Below, piece by piece: positions 12,401 through 24,857 of a stretch of 64,000 bases of DNA. This DNA comes from Corylus avellana (Eukaryota > Streptophyta > Magnoliopsida > Fagales > Betulaceae), in assembly GCF_901000735.1 (NCBI RefSeq), contig NC_081551.1, positions 15,312,906 through 15,376,905 of the forward strand, given 5' to 3'. Both the position numbers and the translations under genes were made by a program. The stretch's first letter is position 1, and every line of letters starts with the position of its first letter. The notes beneath the pieces are model-generated. The model was not told the DNA's origin and ran no database searches. It was given only the letters and a program-made list of their open reading frames with translations.

Positions 12401-13689
12401 TTGGAATTTCTGTTCCAGTCACTCGGTTTGGAAGGTCAAAAGGGTTTTTAAAGTAAGGGGATACTAGGCTATCCGAGAATAGCAGTAATGCCTGTGTTAA
12501 TTGGCAGCAGTATTTTCTTATATAAAATTGTTGGTTAGCAGCTCAGGAAAAGAAGAAAAATTTGTCGGTTAGCAAATTAGTTGACCGATTTTCTGACTAA
12601 AGAAGATTTAAGACTGGTGTCTCACGGTTAAAATTATGGCAATGCTGGTAAGACAGATTGCAGCGCATTCTTTACCAGTACAGAAAGATTTCCAACATGA
12701 ATCAGATCAATTCATCCAAGATGGAAGTAGTGTTATGACCCATGTGTAGATCATTGTAACATGATCGGCCTCTGTTATTTGTCAGATATATTTTGCCTAT
12801 CCTTGTATCATAATATCTGGGTTATTTGTTACTGTTTTTCCAACTATCTTTCATTATTTGATATATGTAGAATATCTTTATAACCCATTTCTACCACCAT
12901 TTCTTTTGTAGTGCAGGCAATGGGGACTGTTGTATTGCCCATAGAGTATTTTCTGGTATCTTGCGATCTGATGTGATGTGTATGGCTTGTGGCTTCACAT
13001 CTACTACTTATGACCCATGTGTAGACATATCACTGGACTTGGAACCAAACCAAGGGGGATCTGCAAAGGTGGCGTCCACAAAGTCCAATTATTCTTTCAA
13101 TGGCGAGGCAGATTTCATGAATTCTAGTCAAAGCTCTGGAATATCTACCCTAATGGGATGCTTGGATCGCTTTACAAGACCTGAGAGACTTGGCTCTGAC
13201 CAGAAATTTTTTTGCCAGCAGTGTCAGGTGAGGCAGGAATCTCTCAAACAAATGTCCATCAGAAAGCTTCCACTTGTTTCTTGCTTCCACATCAAAAGAT
13301 TTGAGCATTCCTCAGTACGGAAAATGTCGAGGAAGGTTGACCGTTATTTGCAATTCCCATTTTCCTTAGACATGGCTCCCTATCTATCCTCTTCTATCTT
13401 GAGGAGTCGATTTGGGAATAGAATTTTCCCTTTTGATGGGGACGAGCCAGATACTTCAAATGAATTGTCATCAGAGTTTGAGTTGTTTGCCGTCGTCACT
13501 CACACGGGTAAATTAGATGCTGGCCATTATGTGACTTACTTGCGGTTAAGCAACAATTGGTACAAGTGTGATGATGCCTGGATCACTGAAGTCAATGAGA
13601 GCACTGTGAGGGCTGCGCAAGGATACATGATGTTTTATGTACAGAAGGTGCTATACTACAAAGCAAGTGAAAAACAGGTTGCTGCATGA
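9444..13689 (+). CDS. UBP22: Ubiquitin carboxyl-terminal hydrolase 22-like (SAGA deubiquitinase)
   Basis: This is a ubiquitin-specific protease of the UBP22/USP22/Ubp8 type, the catalytic subunit of the SAGA deubiquitination module that removes ubiquitin from histone H2B in the nucleus. Exons 9444-10321, 10626-10750 and 12917-13689 join in frame to 591 aa. An N-terminal UBP zinc finger (residues 18-100) shows C18/H20, CAEC at 61-64 and CVRC at 76-79. The peptidase domain begins near 201 with [20 protein letters not shown], giving catalytic Cys212. A Zn ribbon is suggested by CMAC (356-359) and CQQC (434-437). The His box [13 protein letters not shown] places catalytic His538, followed by WYKCDDAWI with the acidic residue at 553/554. 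Exon 1 is strikingly GC-rich and the rest is not. The 9444 start gives [11 protein letters not shown] and needs no upstream splice. Intron 2 is about 2.2 kb. No lesion is seen. Confidence 0.94.
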
Positions 13690-15216
13690 TATGCTGAAGG
13701 AAGAATTGGTAAATTACGTTAATTGCACAACACAGAAAAAATTGAAGAATCATTTGAAGTCATGGTTAATACTTTTGATTGTACACCAAAGAATGCCATG
13801 GCTAGTTTTGTATGCCATGATAACAGAAGTCATTGAGTTGCTTTTGTCATCGGTAAAATTACAAAAGCAGCTCTCTTTGCCCTCTTGAGGACATTTTTGA
13901 GCAATGGTGGCTTTAAAATTCTCAGTTGGAGCATTAAGCCTGAATTTTTGAGGCTGTGTGGCAGTTGGGAAAAATTAATTTATAGAGGCATTGATTTCTT
14001 CAAATGGTTTCTGATATAAAATTCTTATCCTTTCTCATGGATTTCTGCAGAAGTTGCAATACTTTGAAGCCTGAAGGTGTAGTTTACCAGTGTACTAATC
14101 TTCTTACATGGAAATATCAATGTCAAAAGAAAAAAAAAAAAAAAAAATTGAATTTAGAGGTCTCTTTTATTCCTCTAGTTAGATGAGTGGTGTACATTTC
14201 AAAATCTGTTAAAACTCAAAATCCTCTGCAATGACATGTGTGAATATGCTTGTTATGATATCATTACCAGATACTTGTAGTGTGCCTACCTAACAAAATT
14301 CTTGTTTGTCCAACTGTGATGTAAATTTGAGTTATTGAGATAAAAGAATATACAAAGACATGGAAAACGTGGCCATAAACAGAGAACTAGGGCTTCATGC
14401 ATGCAGATGTTGAACAGGTACAAATGATGAGGTTTGATTATTCCGACGAATTTGTGGGTGTGGTACAACACATCATTCTCTCAACCATCTTTTAACTATA
14501 TATTTTTTTTGTAAATCTAATGGATCTACCATTGGATTTATGGACTCGTGTGGGTTTTACAAAAGTTTAATGGTAGATTCATCAATTCACTATACGGAAA
14601 TGGTGGAGAGAATGTCACACCGACCATTGAAGATTTGGTTACCTTTTGTATTTTGATGATGTCGAGAAATGTCAGGCCTCATTGTCCTAACCATCTTATA
14701 ATAATATATATATATATATTTTTTAAATGGATTTGAATCCACCATTGGATTTGTAGGTTTATATGTGGGTCCTACATATTCAATGGTAGATTTTTTTTTA
14801 AAAAAGCATGGAGATGGTTTTGGGAGATACTTAGGAGAATGATGCTTAGCATTTCTCTTTGATGCCCCTATAACTTTTATTCTTAAATTATAATATTTTA
14901 ATATTTGACCTGATAACTGGTCTTTAGCCGAGAAACTTGATGATGATGTTTTAGTTTTTGCTCTATTATATGACGTGGTGTATAAATGACTATCTTGTAA
15001 TTCAAGTAACTTAATCTTCCGCTTGAGGGTGCCAGTATTCCTAGGGGCATATTTACTTGGTAAATAAGTCTGGTGAGGCACACCAAATTAATTAAAATCG
15101 GGGAGAATATAGATTAGTTTTTTTTCCTTTCTTTTGAGAAAAAAAAAAAAAAAAAATTGTATTTCATTTATAATCATAATGAACAACAATAAACACCCCA
15201 ATTGTCACGGCCTCGA
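13690..15216. other. Interval between the 3' ends of two convergent genes
   Basis: This holds the 3' UTR of the UBP22-like gene (to roughly 14.2 kb, followed by an A-run at 14129-14147) and the tail-to-tail gap before the transporter gene. Positions 14515-14800 contain diverged copies of a motif around ATGGTAGATT/CCACCATTGGATT in a repeat-like arrangement. No open frame here looks like a gene. Confidence 0.5.
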
Positions 15217-18124
15217 TCACATAGTCAAGTTAGGGAGGGGGGAAGGGATGAACCATCTTTTAAGTGAATTCAAGAATTGAAATCCAGACTTGGGTACTGT
15301 GAACCAATCTGAAACGTTGGCAATTGCAAATCCCAGGAATACCTGCAAACAAGCACATCCCCAGTTGAACCATAAATTCTATTTCATCAATACCTCAACA
15401 AGTAGTATTTTAATTTAGAGTGTTGCTAGAATACTACAGTTCTTACTATATGTTCCATATAAACTGATGTGATAGTTCACATGACACTTACTATGTTAGC
15501 CACGTGGCAGATTATATGGTACTTATCACGTTTTTATAAACTGATCTAACAATCAACATAGCAATTATCACGTTAGCTACTAAAATGTAGATTACCATGT
15601 GATACTACTTTCTATAAAATGTGAATTGATACGTGAGTTTAATTAAAAAAGAATATATCTTTTTCTTTTTAAACATTTGAGGCATTTCCTTTTTTTTTTT
15701 TTTTTTTTAGAATTCCATAGGATTGGTTTGTTTGGGCTGACCTAATAATAAGTTTCAAAAAGTCTCACCTGAACTGAGCCAAGAATATAAATTGTTGAAT
15801 AGTGGCGGCCATGGATGACCATGTCCTCCAACATGGCAAGTGGTACGGTAAGTGAGGCACCCAGTGCAGCCACCAATGGTGTGGTCCAAACAACACCTAA
15901 TGCCCTGTTGGTATGTAAAATATTTGGATTAAAAAAGATAAGCATTAGGATCCATAACTGTTACGATACTGGATGTCTTAAATGACTTAAATACAATATG
16001 AGTATTGAACACTGATAGATGAGTGGAGTTGCTGAAAGAGAAACAGTTACTATCAAATTGGTGTCGATAAAGTGGATGTCAACTTTAAAGCGTGGTGGTA
16101 TGTTACGATCCTAGGTGTCCCACATGACTTAAGTATAATCTTAAATATATGTATATAAGCTCTTGAGCACCCACTCCTTGCAAGCCCGTTTTCGATAGTA
16201 AGTTCTATTCAAAGTTTGTATCAATAAAAAATGAAAGAAACCGACATACCAGAAATAATCGGAGAGGAAACTTCCAGCAAAGCAATTGGCAAAAACAACT
16301 CCAACCGTTTGAGCAGAGTCAGGAATTATGAATTTGGGTTCAATTCCTAATGCAGTCAGTGGCCACACTGAAAAGGAGACATCAAAACCTTATAATCAAT
16401 GAAGCTAAAGCCAGTGGTTGAAACATGGTAGTCAGAAGATTGGTCTTACCTAGCCACCATAGGGAAACAAGGCTGAATAATCCAATATATCCAAATAACT
16501 TCTGCATATCCACCTTTTCTCCATCTTCCCCAGCAAACTTTTTAAGGAGCACTGCAGGATTTATTTTGTTATAGTAAGAAGTATAAATTTTCCAAGTACA
16601 AACAGATGGACCCGGATTCCAAGCAATTGCCGCCCATGCAACTTATTCGGACAGGGGAGTTCCATCCGAAGGCTGTTCGCAATTGAAGTCGGGATAGGCT
16701 TCAATTGAGGCGGGATTTTGCAGCCAATCCGGATCCTAAAGAGATTCTGGCTTCATATTTTCCCAGAAAAGAAAAAGTTTACATGTATACAAGATGTCTC
16801 ACCTGTGAATAGTCCATCAGTCATAGCTGAGAGCAAAGCAAAAAGATATCCTAGAAAAGAATGGTTTGTGATTCTGAGCACCAGACACATAGACATCGAG
16901 AAAAAAACAGAAAAAAAGCCCATCATTAGTTGCTATTGTAAGTACACTTGTGAGTGTCGAGTCCTACATTGAGAAAATATAAAAGAAAAGAGTATGTAAT
17001 ATACTTAAGTAGACCTTAACCCATTTGCTTAAACTTTTGGACTAGAGTTGTATGTATATTAATGTATTCTTGGTAAAAATTCCACAACCGCTTTATCTCC
17101 CAACATTTGCTAAAAAATAAAAAATAAAAACCAAAAGGAGGACAAGAAACGTACGAGGATGTGGCTGTCTCGGATTCATCCGTTGCCCAAGTCTTCCCAT
17201 ATGCTGTCATGGCAACACCAGCCATGCTGACGAAAACAGAGACCAAATTTATTACATTTATAGAGTCTTCTCCAAGCAATGCACCAATTAGAAGAGTGAA
17301 AAGCCCTGAAGTTGAGAATACTATTGTTGTACTCGCAACACTTGTTCTTTCAAGGGCAGCATTCATAAAATACTGCAAAAAGAAAAAAAGGAAAAAACAA
17401 GAAAAAAAACACATCAAATTTCACAAATACTTGTGTTTCAAATAATAAAAAAAACTAGCATTTAGGACTCCCAAGTGGTCTTTTTGACGTAACAGTGAAA
17501 ATCATCGCTGGATGTTGGTGATTTTCACTGTCACGTCAAAAAGGAGGGAATGGCATTTGGGAATGAACGCTAGCTTGAGAGCATGAGCATCACTCTTCTT
17601 TGAGAAAATATTAGAGGAAACAAAAATGTGACCTCTGATGCAAACCAGATAGGACCAATGAAGAAGCCTAATGTTGCAATTTCCTTGGTGACAAGCTTTC
17701 TATGTATCAGCATGTCTACATCATCATCTTTGCTATGATCAAAAACAGTCGGCTTTCCATCCTTTTGAGAATGTACGTGTTTGACACATTTTTCATCAGC
17801 CAAAGGTTGTTGTTCTTCGATGTCAAACTTCCCATGTGTGCAAATGTTATGTATAGGAGAATCAAGCACTTGGGAGGACTCATACAGGCAACTTTTATCA
17901 CTATTATAAGAGCAACTTCTGAGGAATTTCAGTAACCAATCCCTTATGAATGCTATTGGAAGATAAGCTGCCAACAGAGAGGTTCCAAGATATGTTACTG
18001 CAAATGGGTGCTTGTATTCTGTAAAAATACCCTGTTGAAAAAATTTAAGTCAGGTAAAAGTACTACAAAAGCCCCAGTAGTACTAATGTTGAATGATATA
18101 TGAAGAAATTCAAACAGTAATTCC

Positions 18125-18166
<42 letters not shown>

Positions 18167-18256
18167 TATTCTCACCTGGGTGATTTCTGCAGAGGTGACC
18201 CACATAATGACAACAGAGAAGATTAGGAGCAACCCTGCTCTATATCTCCAACCCAT
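15217..18256 (-). CDS. EamA/SLC35F5-like membrane transporter, copy B
   Basis: This is a multi-pass drug/metabolite-transporter (EamA) protein related to SLC35F5 and yeast vacuolar YML018C/THI74-type proteins; its substrate is unknown. Exons in coding order: 18176-18256, 17633-18031, 17155-17372, 16803-16873, 16450-16551, 16250-16367, 15769-15904, 15217-15342, joining in frame to 416 aa. The first helix is [18 protein letters not shown] long hydrophilic loop (about residues 65-145) is followed by [63 protein letters not shown] and HYSTIYILGSVQ, all family-typical. The last exon runs on after VSDWF for 27 residues not shared with copy A. It lies tandem to copy A (24858-31698) with identical intron positions. 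Exon 4 carries ITNHSFLGYL where copy A has [10 protein letters not shown]. The start gives MGWRYRAG. Roughly ten helices and a vacuolar or Golgi location are expected from the family, not shown here. Confidence 0.88.
15958..16215. mobile_element. TRIM/LTR-like repeat pair in intron 6 of transporter B
   Basis: Two related copies begin GTTACGATACTGGATGTC (15960) and TGTTACGATCCTAGGTGTCC (16100). The second continues CCACATGACTTAAGTATAAT and a TATATAAGCTCTTGAG stretch. Similar sequence recurs at 18655-18790, where a PBS-like TTTGGTACTAGAGCC follows it, and at 19595-19745. The PBS-like word suggests a short LTR element; the boundaries are approximate. Confidence 0.45.
17481..17542. repeat. 24-bp-stem hairpin in intron 2 of transporter B
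   Basis: TTTTTGACGTAACAGTGAAA(ATCA) at 17481-17504 is the reverse complement of 17519-17542 with one mismatch, around a 14-nt loop. Weaker inverted similarity extends outward (CTAGCATTTAGGACTCCC at about 17456; GGGAATGAACGCTAGC at about 17560), so it is probably a foldback MITE. Confidence 0.75.
18129..18162. repeat. (AG)n microsatellite next to the exon 1 donor of transporter B
   Basis: An uninterrupted AG repeat lies 12 bp into intron 1 on the gene's own strand (CT repeat in sense). Transporter A has the same repeat at the same place (about 31582-31612). Confidence 0.95.
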
Positions 18257-21109
18257 AGCTAGTGAGAGAAGAAAGAAAATGATAGGTTTAAATGATGTCG
18301 AATTTACAAGTAATGATCAAGATTCAGGAATGTGATGATAGCCCCTTGAGGCATATGAATGTTGGCAAGGATAATATATATATAGATAGATAGCAGCCTA
18401 ATTTGCTCTAGTGCTATCTCTCTCCTTAAAGTATCAAGGAAAGAATATATAAAAAACTTGGGCATACTGTCAAGTCCTTGTAATTTAGTGGTGCAGGTAA
18501 AAACTAGCAACCCAAATCCATCTTAGACTGTTGTCCATGAATCTGCTGGCTAGTACGTTCTAACAATTTTTTTTTCTTTCTTTTTTATGCCGGGATATTT
18601 GGAGTTTTGTCCCGACTAGATTTTTGAGATACCATGCAAATCACTCTTTTCATTCTTAAGTGTCTCACATGACTTAAGTACAATCTTAATTAACCATGTA
18701 TATATAAACTTTTGGACATCTCCTTGTAGGCCGGTTTTTTAGGGCAAATTCTTCCTAAAACCTTTATCATTTGGTACTAGAGCCAGACACAGTGCAACTT
18801 AATAGATTTTGAGGCCTAAGGCGACAAACTTAAGTATGGTCTTTTTTATATTTTGATATTTAATTGAACAATTTTAATTTTAAATCATTCTTGTTAATTT
18901 TTGCCCTTATTTTTTATTTTTTCCAAATGACTTTGCAAAATTCATTTTTGTTAGGAGACATTTAATTTCAACAAATATCATATTTTATTTTGAGCTACAT
19001 GTAATTCTTTTTTCTGTAGAATTTAATTTGGAAAAACGAAATTTACTTTATTCTAAAAATTATTTTAATGAATGAACTTAGCTAATATGTTGGTTTTAAG
19101 TTAAGGTGAAATTATGAGTTTAGTAACGGCTTTGGGAGTGCAATTAATGTAACTTTCCATTTTTCTTTTTCCTTTCCTTTAAAGTCTCAATATCTTGAAA
19201 TTTAATTCCTTGTATTTATATTTACTGTAACTGGAGCCTTATTTAAAGAGCACTACCCAACTTTTTGTCATAATAGTATTTTTTTTTACTATAATTGAGA
19301 CTTTAATTAAAGAGCATTGACTACTTTTTATCGTAATTAAGGCTTTACTTGTTTTTTTATAAAAGAAAACTTAATTATACTATAATTATGTGGGACCTTA
19401 TGCAATTATCGAACTTGCCTAAGCATTCAGCAGGCACCACCATGTTGAGTATTAAATCGAATCCAACTCGTCGAGTAAGGAATCAAAAGAATTGCGGCTT
19501 TGTGGTCAAGTCATATAGAGAATGACTTATAGGCCAGATTAAAATACACGTTTTGTTATTATGTATGGACATAGTGAAAGTGGGCCGCCGTAGACGTCAA
19601 CGGCTGAGCGTAGTGGTATGTTACGATCTTTAGTGTCCCACATAACCTAAGTATATATAATATTAATCATATGTATATAAACTCTTGGACACACGTCCCT
19701 TAAAATCCCATTTCCAAGGGCAAGATTCCAAAGGTACTTTCTTAGTCAGAAAGAAAAGAATCACATGAACAATAATAATCTGAACGCGGCGGAGGGTAGT
19801 GTGAATGGATGCTGATAATTCTACATTCACATCACTCCTTCTTGACTCTTTCTCTAACGTCGTTGACTTGAATTGTGTTGAATTAAATAATTAATGATAT
19901 GATAAAAGTTTCCAAATCGATTTTGACTTCCACTTCCATCATCCTTCCAAGAACATGGACAGAAAATTAAGAAGAAAACATATTTGGTGACGAATGCATA
20001 TGCATCATCATATCTCAGATTTCTTCAACATGAACAACACAAGTACTATATGAACCTCCAGAATTCTTCACAAACTGGACCCATCACCACTACGTCGGTG
20101 CTTTCTGAGGTTAAATATTGCAGATCTGCAGTCTTCCAAATAGCATATGCATTACTCCTAGCTGCCATTGAATGGGAACACACAAAGTTATAATGATACA
20201 AATCTTGATTAGAATAATTATTTGCTTTAGTATATGATTATTAAGCATATGCACCAAGAAAAAGATAAGGAAAAACCGAAATAAAGTAGGCCCGGCCGGT
20301 GACTTGGATGCTAGGAGTGGCAATTCGTATTCACGTGTCAAGGCACAAGTACAAGTGGATTAGACCCATCAACTCTAATCTGTTTATTTCGTGTTGGGTT
20401 CACGGTTCGTGTAAAAATTTGTCAGTGTAGCTTGTTGGAATATATAGGGTCGTGTTGATGTATGAGTATAAGACTATATAGGTGATCAACTATAACTTAA
20501 CTCCTTTAATTAAACAGATAAGAGTCATAAGACCCATTAATTCTAATCCGCTAATTTAATGTTGGGTTCGACCAATTTAAGAGTTGTGTAAAAATTTGTC
20601 AGTCGGATGCAATCTTTAAAGCACGTTTCAGCAGAAACTGTCCTAAATTCCTTAGCTCAAAAACATGTGACAAGCATTGAAACCTATTTCAATTATGTTT
20701 GGGCACCCTAATGTTCCAAACTTGAAGGTATAAAAATAAGCTTTGACAAAAGTCACATGTTTCGGGGAAACTCGTTGATTCTTAAATCAAGTTGCTCGAT
20801 CGAGTTGCTGCCAAAGAGGGTCGAGCGCGTAGCCAGGTGCTGTCTTGATTTGCACCCATTATTCTATGCTTGGCTTTCGCCATGCATTTTTAATTAGTTT
20901 CACTACACCAAGAAGATGGAATAATTAGCCTCAAAAAATCCCTTGGAAATATATATATATATATATATATATCATTTCAAATTGACACATCTTTTACAAT
21001 GATATTAAATTATCATGTTATATTTAATTAGGATGCGTTTGGCGTTGCAATTTCAAAAACAAAAAATTCAATTTTATAACAAATCACAGAAAATTGATTG
21101 TTTGGCATT
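18257..21109. other. Upstream region of transporter B, repeat mosaic
   Basis: I see no gene. The interval contains two LTR/TRIM-like fragments (18655-18790 with a PBS-like TTTGGTACTAGAGCC, and 19595-19745), low-complexity AT stretches, repeated CCCATCAACTCTAATC/CCCATTAATTCTAATC words near 20366 and 20530 that indicate a diverged local duplication, and a (TA)n tract near 20950-20972. Confidence 0.5.
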
Positions 21110-21760
21110 AGAGAATATCTTCAATAAGGTTGTGGCACAAACCCACCCTTTTGTGCTCACCAATTAAGAGGTGACACCTAAGCATGGAACACATTAAGAA
21201 AAAACAAAAGAAAAAGCAAAACCACTTGATTATATCAGGTTTATTTATTTATTTATTTATTTTAAAAAAAAAACGATTTAGAAGATGGCAACAACTCGAG
21301 ACCACCCTAGAGGGAGGTGGGGGGTGGCAGCGCCACCACCAACTACGTCTAAGGTGCCTGGGGGTAGCGGCAAGTCGCTTCATGGGCCACCCCTGAGGTG
21401 GCTGGGGGTGGTGCGTGGCCACACCATGGCCTAGCAGTGGCTCACAGGCCATCCCAGCTACATTTGGAGTGGCTGTGCGCTACCCCCATGGGCTGGGGCA
21501 GCGGCCTTTGGGGTGGCTCGCTGGCGACCCCCTCCTCCACTTGGGGTGGCTAGCAACCACCCCTTCTATTTTTATTTATTTATTTATTTTTTAAAAAAAA
21601 GAACTTAATTAGTTTTGTAAGTTTGTTTTTGCTCATATTTGGTATGATTAGGTGTAGTTATATTTTTTTTGCTAAGCTTAAGTTTAATATGATAGGCTTA
21701 AGTGTCACCTCCTAATTGGTGGGCATGGGTAGGTTTGTGCCACAACCGTATAGAAGTTGC
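21110..21760. mobile_element. GC-rich terminal-inverted-repeat element, copy 1
   Basis: The left end reads CTTCAATAAGGTTGTGGCAC and ACCAATTAAGAGGTGACACC. The right end (to about 21757) is the inverse, CACCTCCTAATTGGTGGGC and GTGCCACAACCGTATAGAAG. The interior (21290-21565) is a GC-rich block built of GGGGTGGC and GCCACCCC words on both strands, flanked by ATTT/T-rich spacers. The long terminal repeats and lack of coding sequence fit a non-autonomous Mutator-like element. Open frames in the GC block are by-products of composition. Confidence 0.6.
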
Positions 21761-22779
21761 TTTCATCACAGTTTGGCAATTAAAATCACGGTTTAGTCTT
21801 TAAAATTGTACATTTTCGAAAAAGCATCTCCTTCCCTGCGATTTGAAAATGCAAAAAATCTGTATTTTCAAATTGCAATTTTTTAAAAACATAATGCCAA
21901 GAGTGCAACTTCTATATGGTTATGTAAAGAACCCTCAAAAGTTTTTCATATTTTCTCATCACCAAACTATTTTTAAGTAACATTAAAAATCATACTTTTA
22001 TTTCATCATTGTCCTACTTTTTTATTTCACTATTATCCGACTTTGTTGACGTAATAGTGTCAATTAGTCCATATATATAATTTTTTAAATTATTTTTTTG
22101 AGAATTTAGAAATGCTCCCTAGCATATATCTTCTAGTTTTCCAAAGTAGAAATTAAGCTCATTAGGTGTTATAAATAGTTTGGAGCAAGCTACCTAGCCT
22201 GTCTAGAACTAAACTGCTTTTGTACTAAATTAATGTCTTAACTTTTGACAAAATCATCTACCAATTGGTAGTTCATTCGGTACTTGGAACTTGAGAAGTT
22301 GGGCAAAAAGTTGTCATTTAAGAAAGATGATAATGTTGAATTTGAATCCATGTGCTAATTTTTTTATGCGATTGGTGCACATCAACCAAACAAAGACTAA
22401 TCAGAAATGGTTTGACATTATTATCAACAAATTCTAATCCTTTGTCAAAATGGTATGATGCAGTCAAATTTAATTTGAACTCGCAGGTTGCATGTGTTTC
22501 TAGCCTAGCTTCTAGGCCCGTTGCTAGCCATATGTCAACGATCGAGCATTTTCCAAGTAATTAATTAATTAAACTATATGTGGATAAATACCAAATTAAG
22601 ACCATTAAATGGAAAAATGACTCACCCCCTACGTCGTAACTATTTTTCAATTCCTTCATCGATCCACCCCTAACTTTCTTTCTGTCTCTGTGGGCACATG
22701 TAAAACCATAGCAGATTCATACCATGCGTGCTCTCAACATATATATCTGTCATGTACAAGGACGAAACGGAGGGGCTGA

Positions 22780-23262
22780 GTAGGGTAGGGTTATGTTGGC
22801 ATAATCCCACTTGCTGGCAGCCAATCCAAGTCTGGGAGGGGTGGCCAGCGAGCCACCCCAAAGGCTGCCGCCCTAGCCCATGGGGTAGCGCACAGCCACC
22901 CCAGATGTGGCCGGGATGACTTGCGAGCCACTCCTGGCTCATGGGGTGGCCACGTGCCACCCCCAACCACCTTAGGGGTGGCCCACGAAGCGACTTGCCG
23001 CTGCCCCCAGCCCATGGGGTGGCTTGCGAGCCACCCCTAGGCCATGGGAGTGACTGTGCGCCACCCCCGGCTACCTCAAATGTGGCAGTGGTGGCTCGCG
23101 GGCCACCCCCCACATCTCTCTAGAGTAGTCTTGGGTTACTGTCATTCTCTAAATTGGTTTTTTTTTTTTTTTTTTTTAATGTGTTCCATGCTTAAATGTC
23201 ACCTCTTGATTAGTGGGCACAAAGAGGTGGGTTTGTGCTACAACCTTATTGAAGTTATTATC
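22780..23262. mobile_element. GC-rich terminal-inverted-repeat element, copy 2 (partial)
   Basis: The GC block at 22800-23115 has the same GGGGTGGC/GCCACCCC organisation as copy 1. The right end (23180-23262) is a near-exact inverse of the left end of copy 1: TGTGTTCCATGCTTAAATGT, then CACCTCTTGATTAGTGGGC, then GGTTTGTGCTACAACCTTAT. No matching left end is evident, so it is truncated or its left arm is shared with copy 1. Confidence 0.55.
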
Positions 23263-23424
23263 AACTGTGATTTTGTCAAACACTTAACTACGTTTTTAAA
23301 AATCACTTTTTAAAATTCATATTTTAAAATCACTATTTTAAAATTGTATTTTTTAAAATTGCAAGCCCAAACGAATACTTAGTCTCTTTAAACTACTATT
23401 TGCAATTTGTACTTTAAATCTAAT

Positions 23425-24384
23425 AATTGGTATCAGAGATTCAGAGCTTATTGTCTCTTTTCTTCATGTCTGTGTTGAGTTTTGTGTTTTTTGAGCTAGG
23501 TTTCTTTCTTTTGTTGAAACTTTTATGAAATACAAGATCTGAATTCGTCTGGGCTCGTCGACGCCATATCAGGAGTTCTTGCCAGTTGCCACTACCACAT
23601 ATGTGCGTCGCCGCTATGTATGGAAGCAAACCAACGTGGTGTGCATCCAGTGTTGGGCCGTGGCAAGCTGTGATGTTGTGCGTCCCACTGACTTGGCCGC
23701 GAACTTGGTTTTAATTTGCTGAGATTGATTTTTTTTACCGCAATGTGGATAATGATGTTGTAGTGTATCGAAACTAATGATTTTGGTAAGTTATGTGCCC
23801 ACTTGTCGAGCGACTAATATGATAAATTATTGAGTTTTATTGAAATTATCCGAAAAAAGGGTTACTATTTTGTGAACGCCAACTATATTAAGGTCTATAC
23901 AGATAATTTGTTAGCCTTATCGATAAATTATTATTTGGTAGGATGTATGAGACGATGAAGAAAATAATTAAATACTCTGCACTTAGTAGCTCAATCATGA
24001 TAAATACTTATAGTTTTTATTTTATTTTTTTATCATGCGTAGTGTCTATTATGTACTGGGAACTCTAGCATATATAATTTTGAGACGAATAATACTCGTG
24101 AGTGCATGGTTTTTTTTTTTTTTTTTTTTTGGTGTGTGTTATACTTCTGCCTGCATAATAAATTTTGTTGTGAAGTCCTTAGCTTTCGGCAATCCTGATC
24201 AATCTCTTCAATTATCTTCCATCAAAACACTCGCATGGACTAATTATGAAGATTGTTGTTATATAAACCAGCAACCTACAAATCTAAGTTATACACCAAG
24301 GCACTTCGTCAAATGCAGTTTAATCAACTCCTTGCAGGCAAGTTGGGTGTTATTAAAATCTATTCCAACTTGAAGGGGAGTGTT
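23425..24384 (+). mobile_element. Internally deleted Ty1/copia element
   Basis: A primer-binding site TGGTATCAGAG (complementary to initiator tRNA-Met) lies at 23428-23438. Near the other end, + strand sequence at about 24290-24370 reads ALRQMQFNQLLAGKLGV and IYSNLKGSV, the copia RNase H C-terminus. It is followed by a polypurine tract GAAGGGGAG and a TGTTAAGGAATG LTR start at 24381. Less than 1 kb separates PBS and PPT, so most of gag-pol is gone. The LTRs themselves were not delimited. Confidence 0.6.
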
Positions 24385-24857
24385 AAGGAATGTAATCCCC
24401 ATGATCAAGGCCCTCGAAATGAATCTCCCTGAGAATCAAACTGTACAACCAAGCAGTCCAATGGATAGAATTAGTTCAGGAAAATCATCAAACACTTACC
24501 GTGCATAGAATATGCATTATATTTGCTGGCACAAATCTTATGGAGTATATTTGCTGTAGAAAGTTGGCAAAGACAAGTCTCTTCAAACCAAAAGGTCAAA
24601 AAGGAAACTTTTAACAAAAGCTTGCTAAAGCAATTCCACTCTATCTACACCCTTGTCTTTTTCAATCAAGCCAAGTAAATGGACAGCCAGATTTCCAATT
24701 TGTATTAAAGTTAGTGAACAATTAACTTTTATTTCATAAGGCCTATGATACACAGATGAAAAAAAAAAGAAAAAAAGCTTAGTCCATAGGCTACATCATC
24801 AAAGTTAAGAAAGAATGTTCCAAGGATAGAATAAGAGATGCAAAATTTTTCTTGGCC

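Noticed and set aside
15958..19745. Repeats considered as Cassandra-type TRIM carrying 5S rRNA promoter
   Set aside because: No 5S-like internal box sequences are visible in any copy; only a PBS-like word after one copy.
22670..23123. 147-codon open frame on the - strand rich in Trp, Gly and Pro
   Set aside because: It lies in the GC-rich repeat core of a transposon; the same word set gives similar frames in unrelated copies, so it is compositional.
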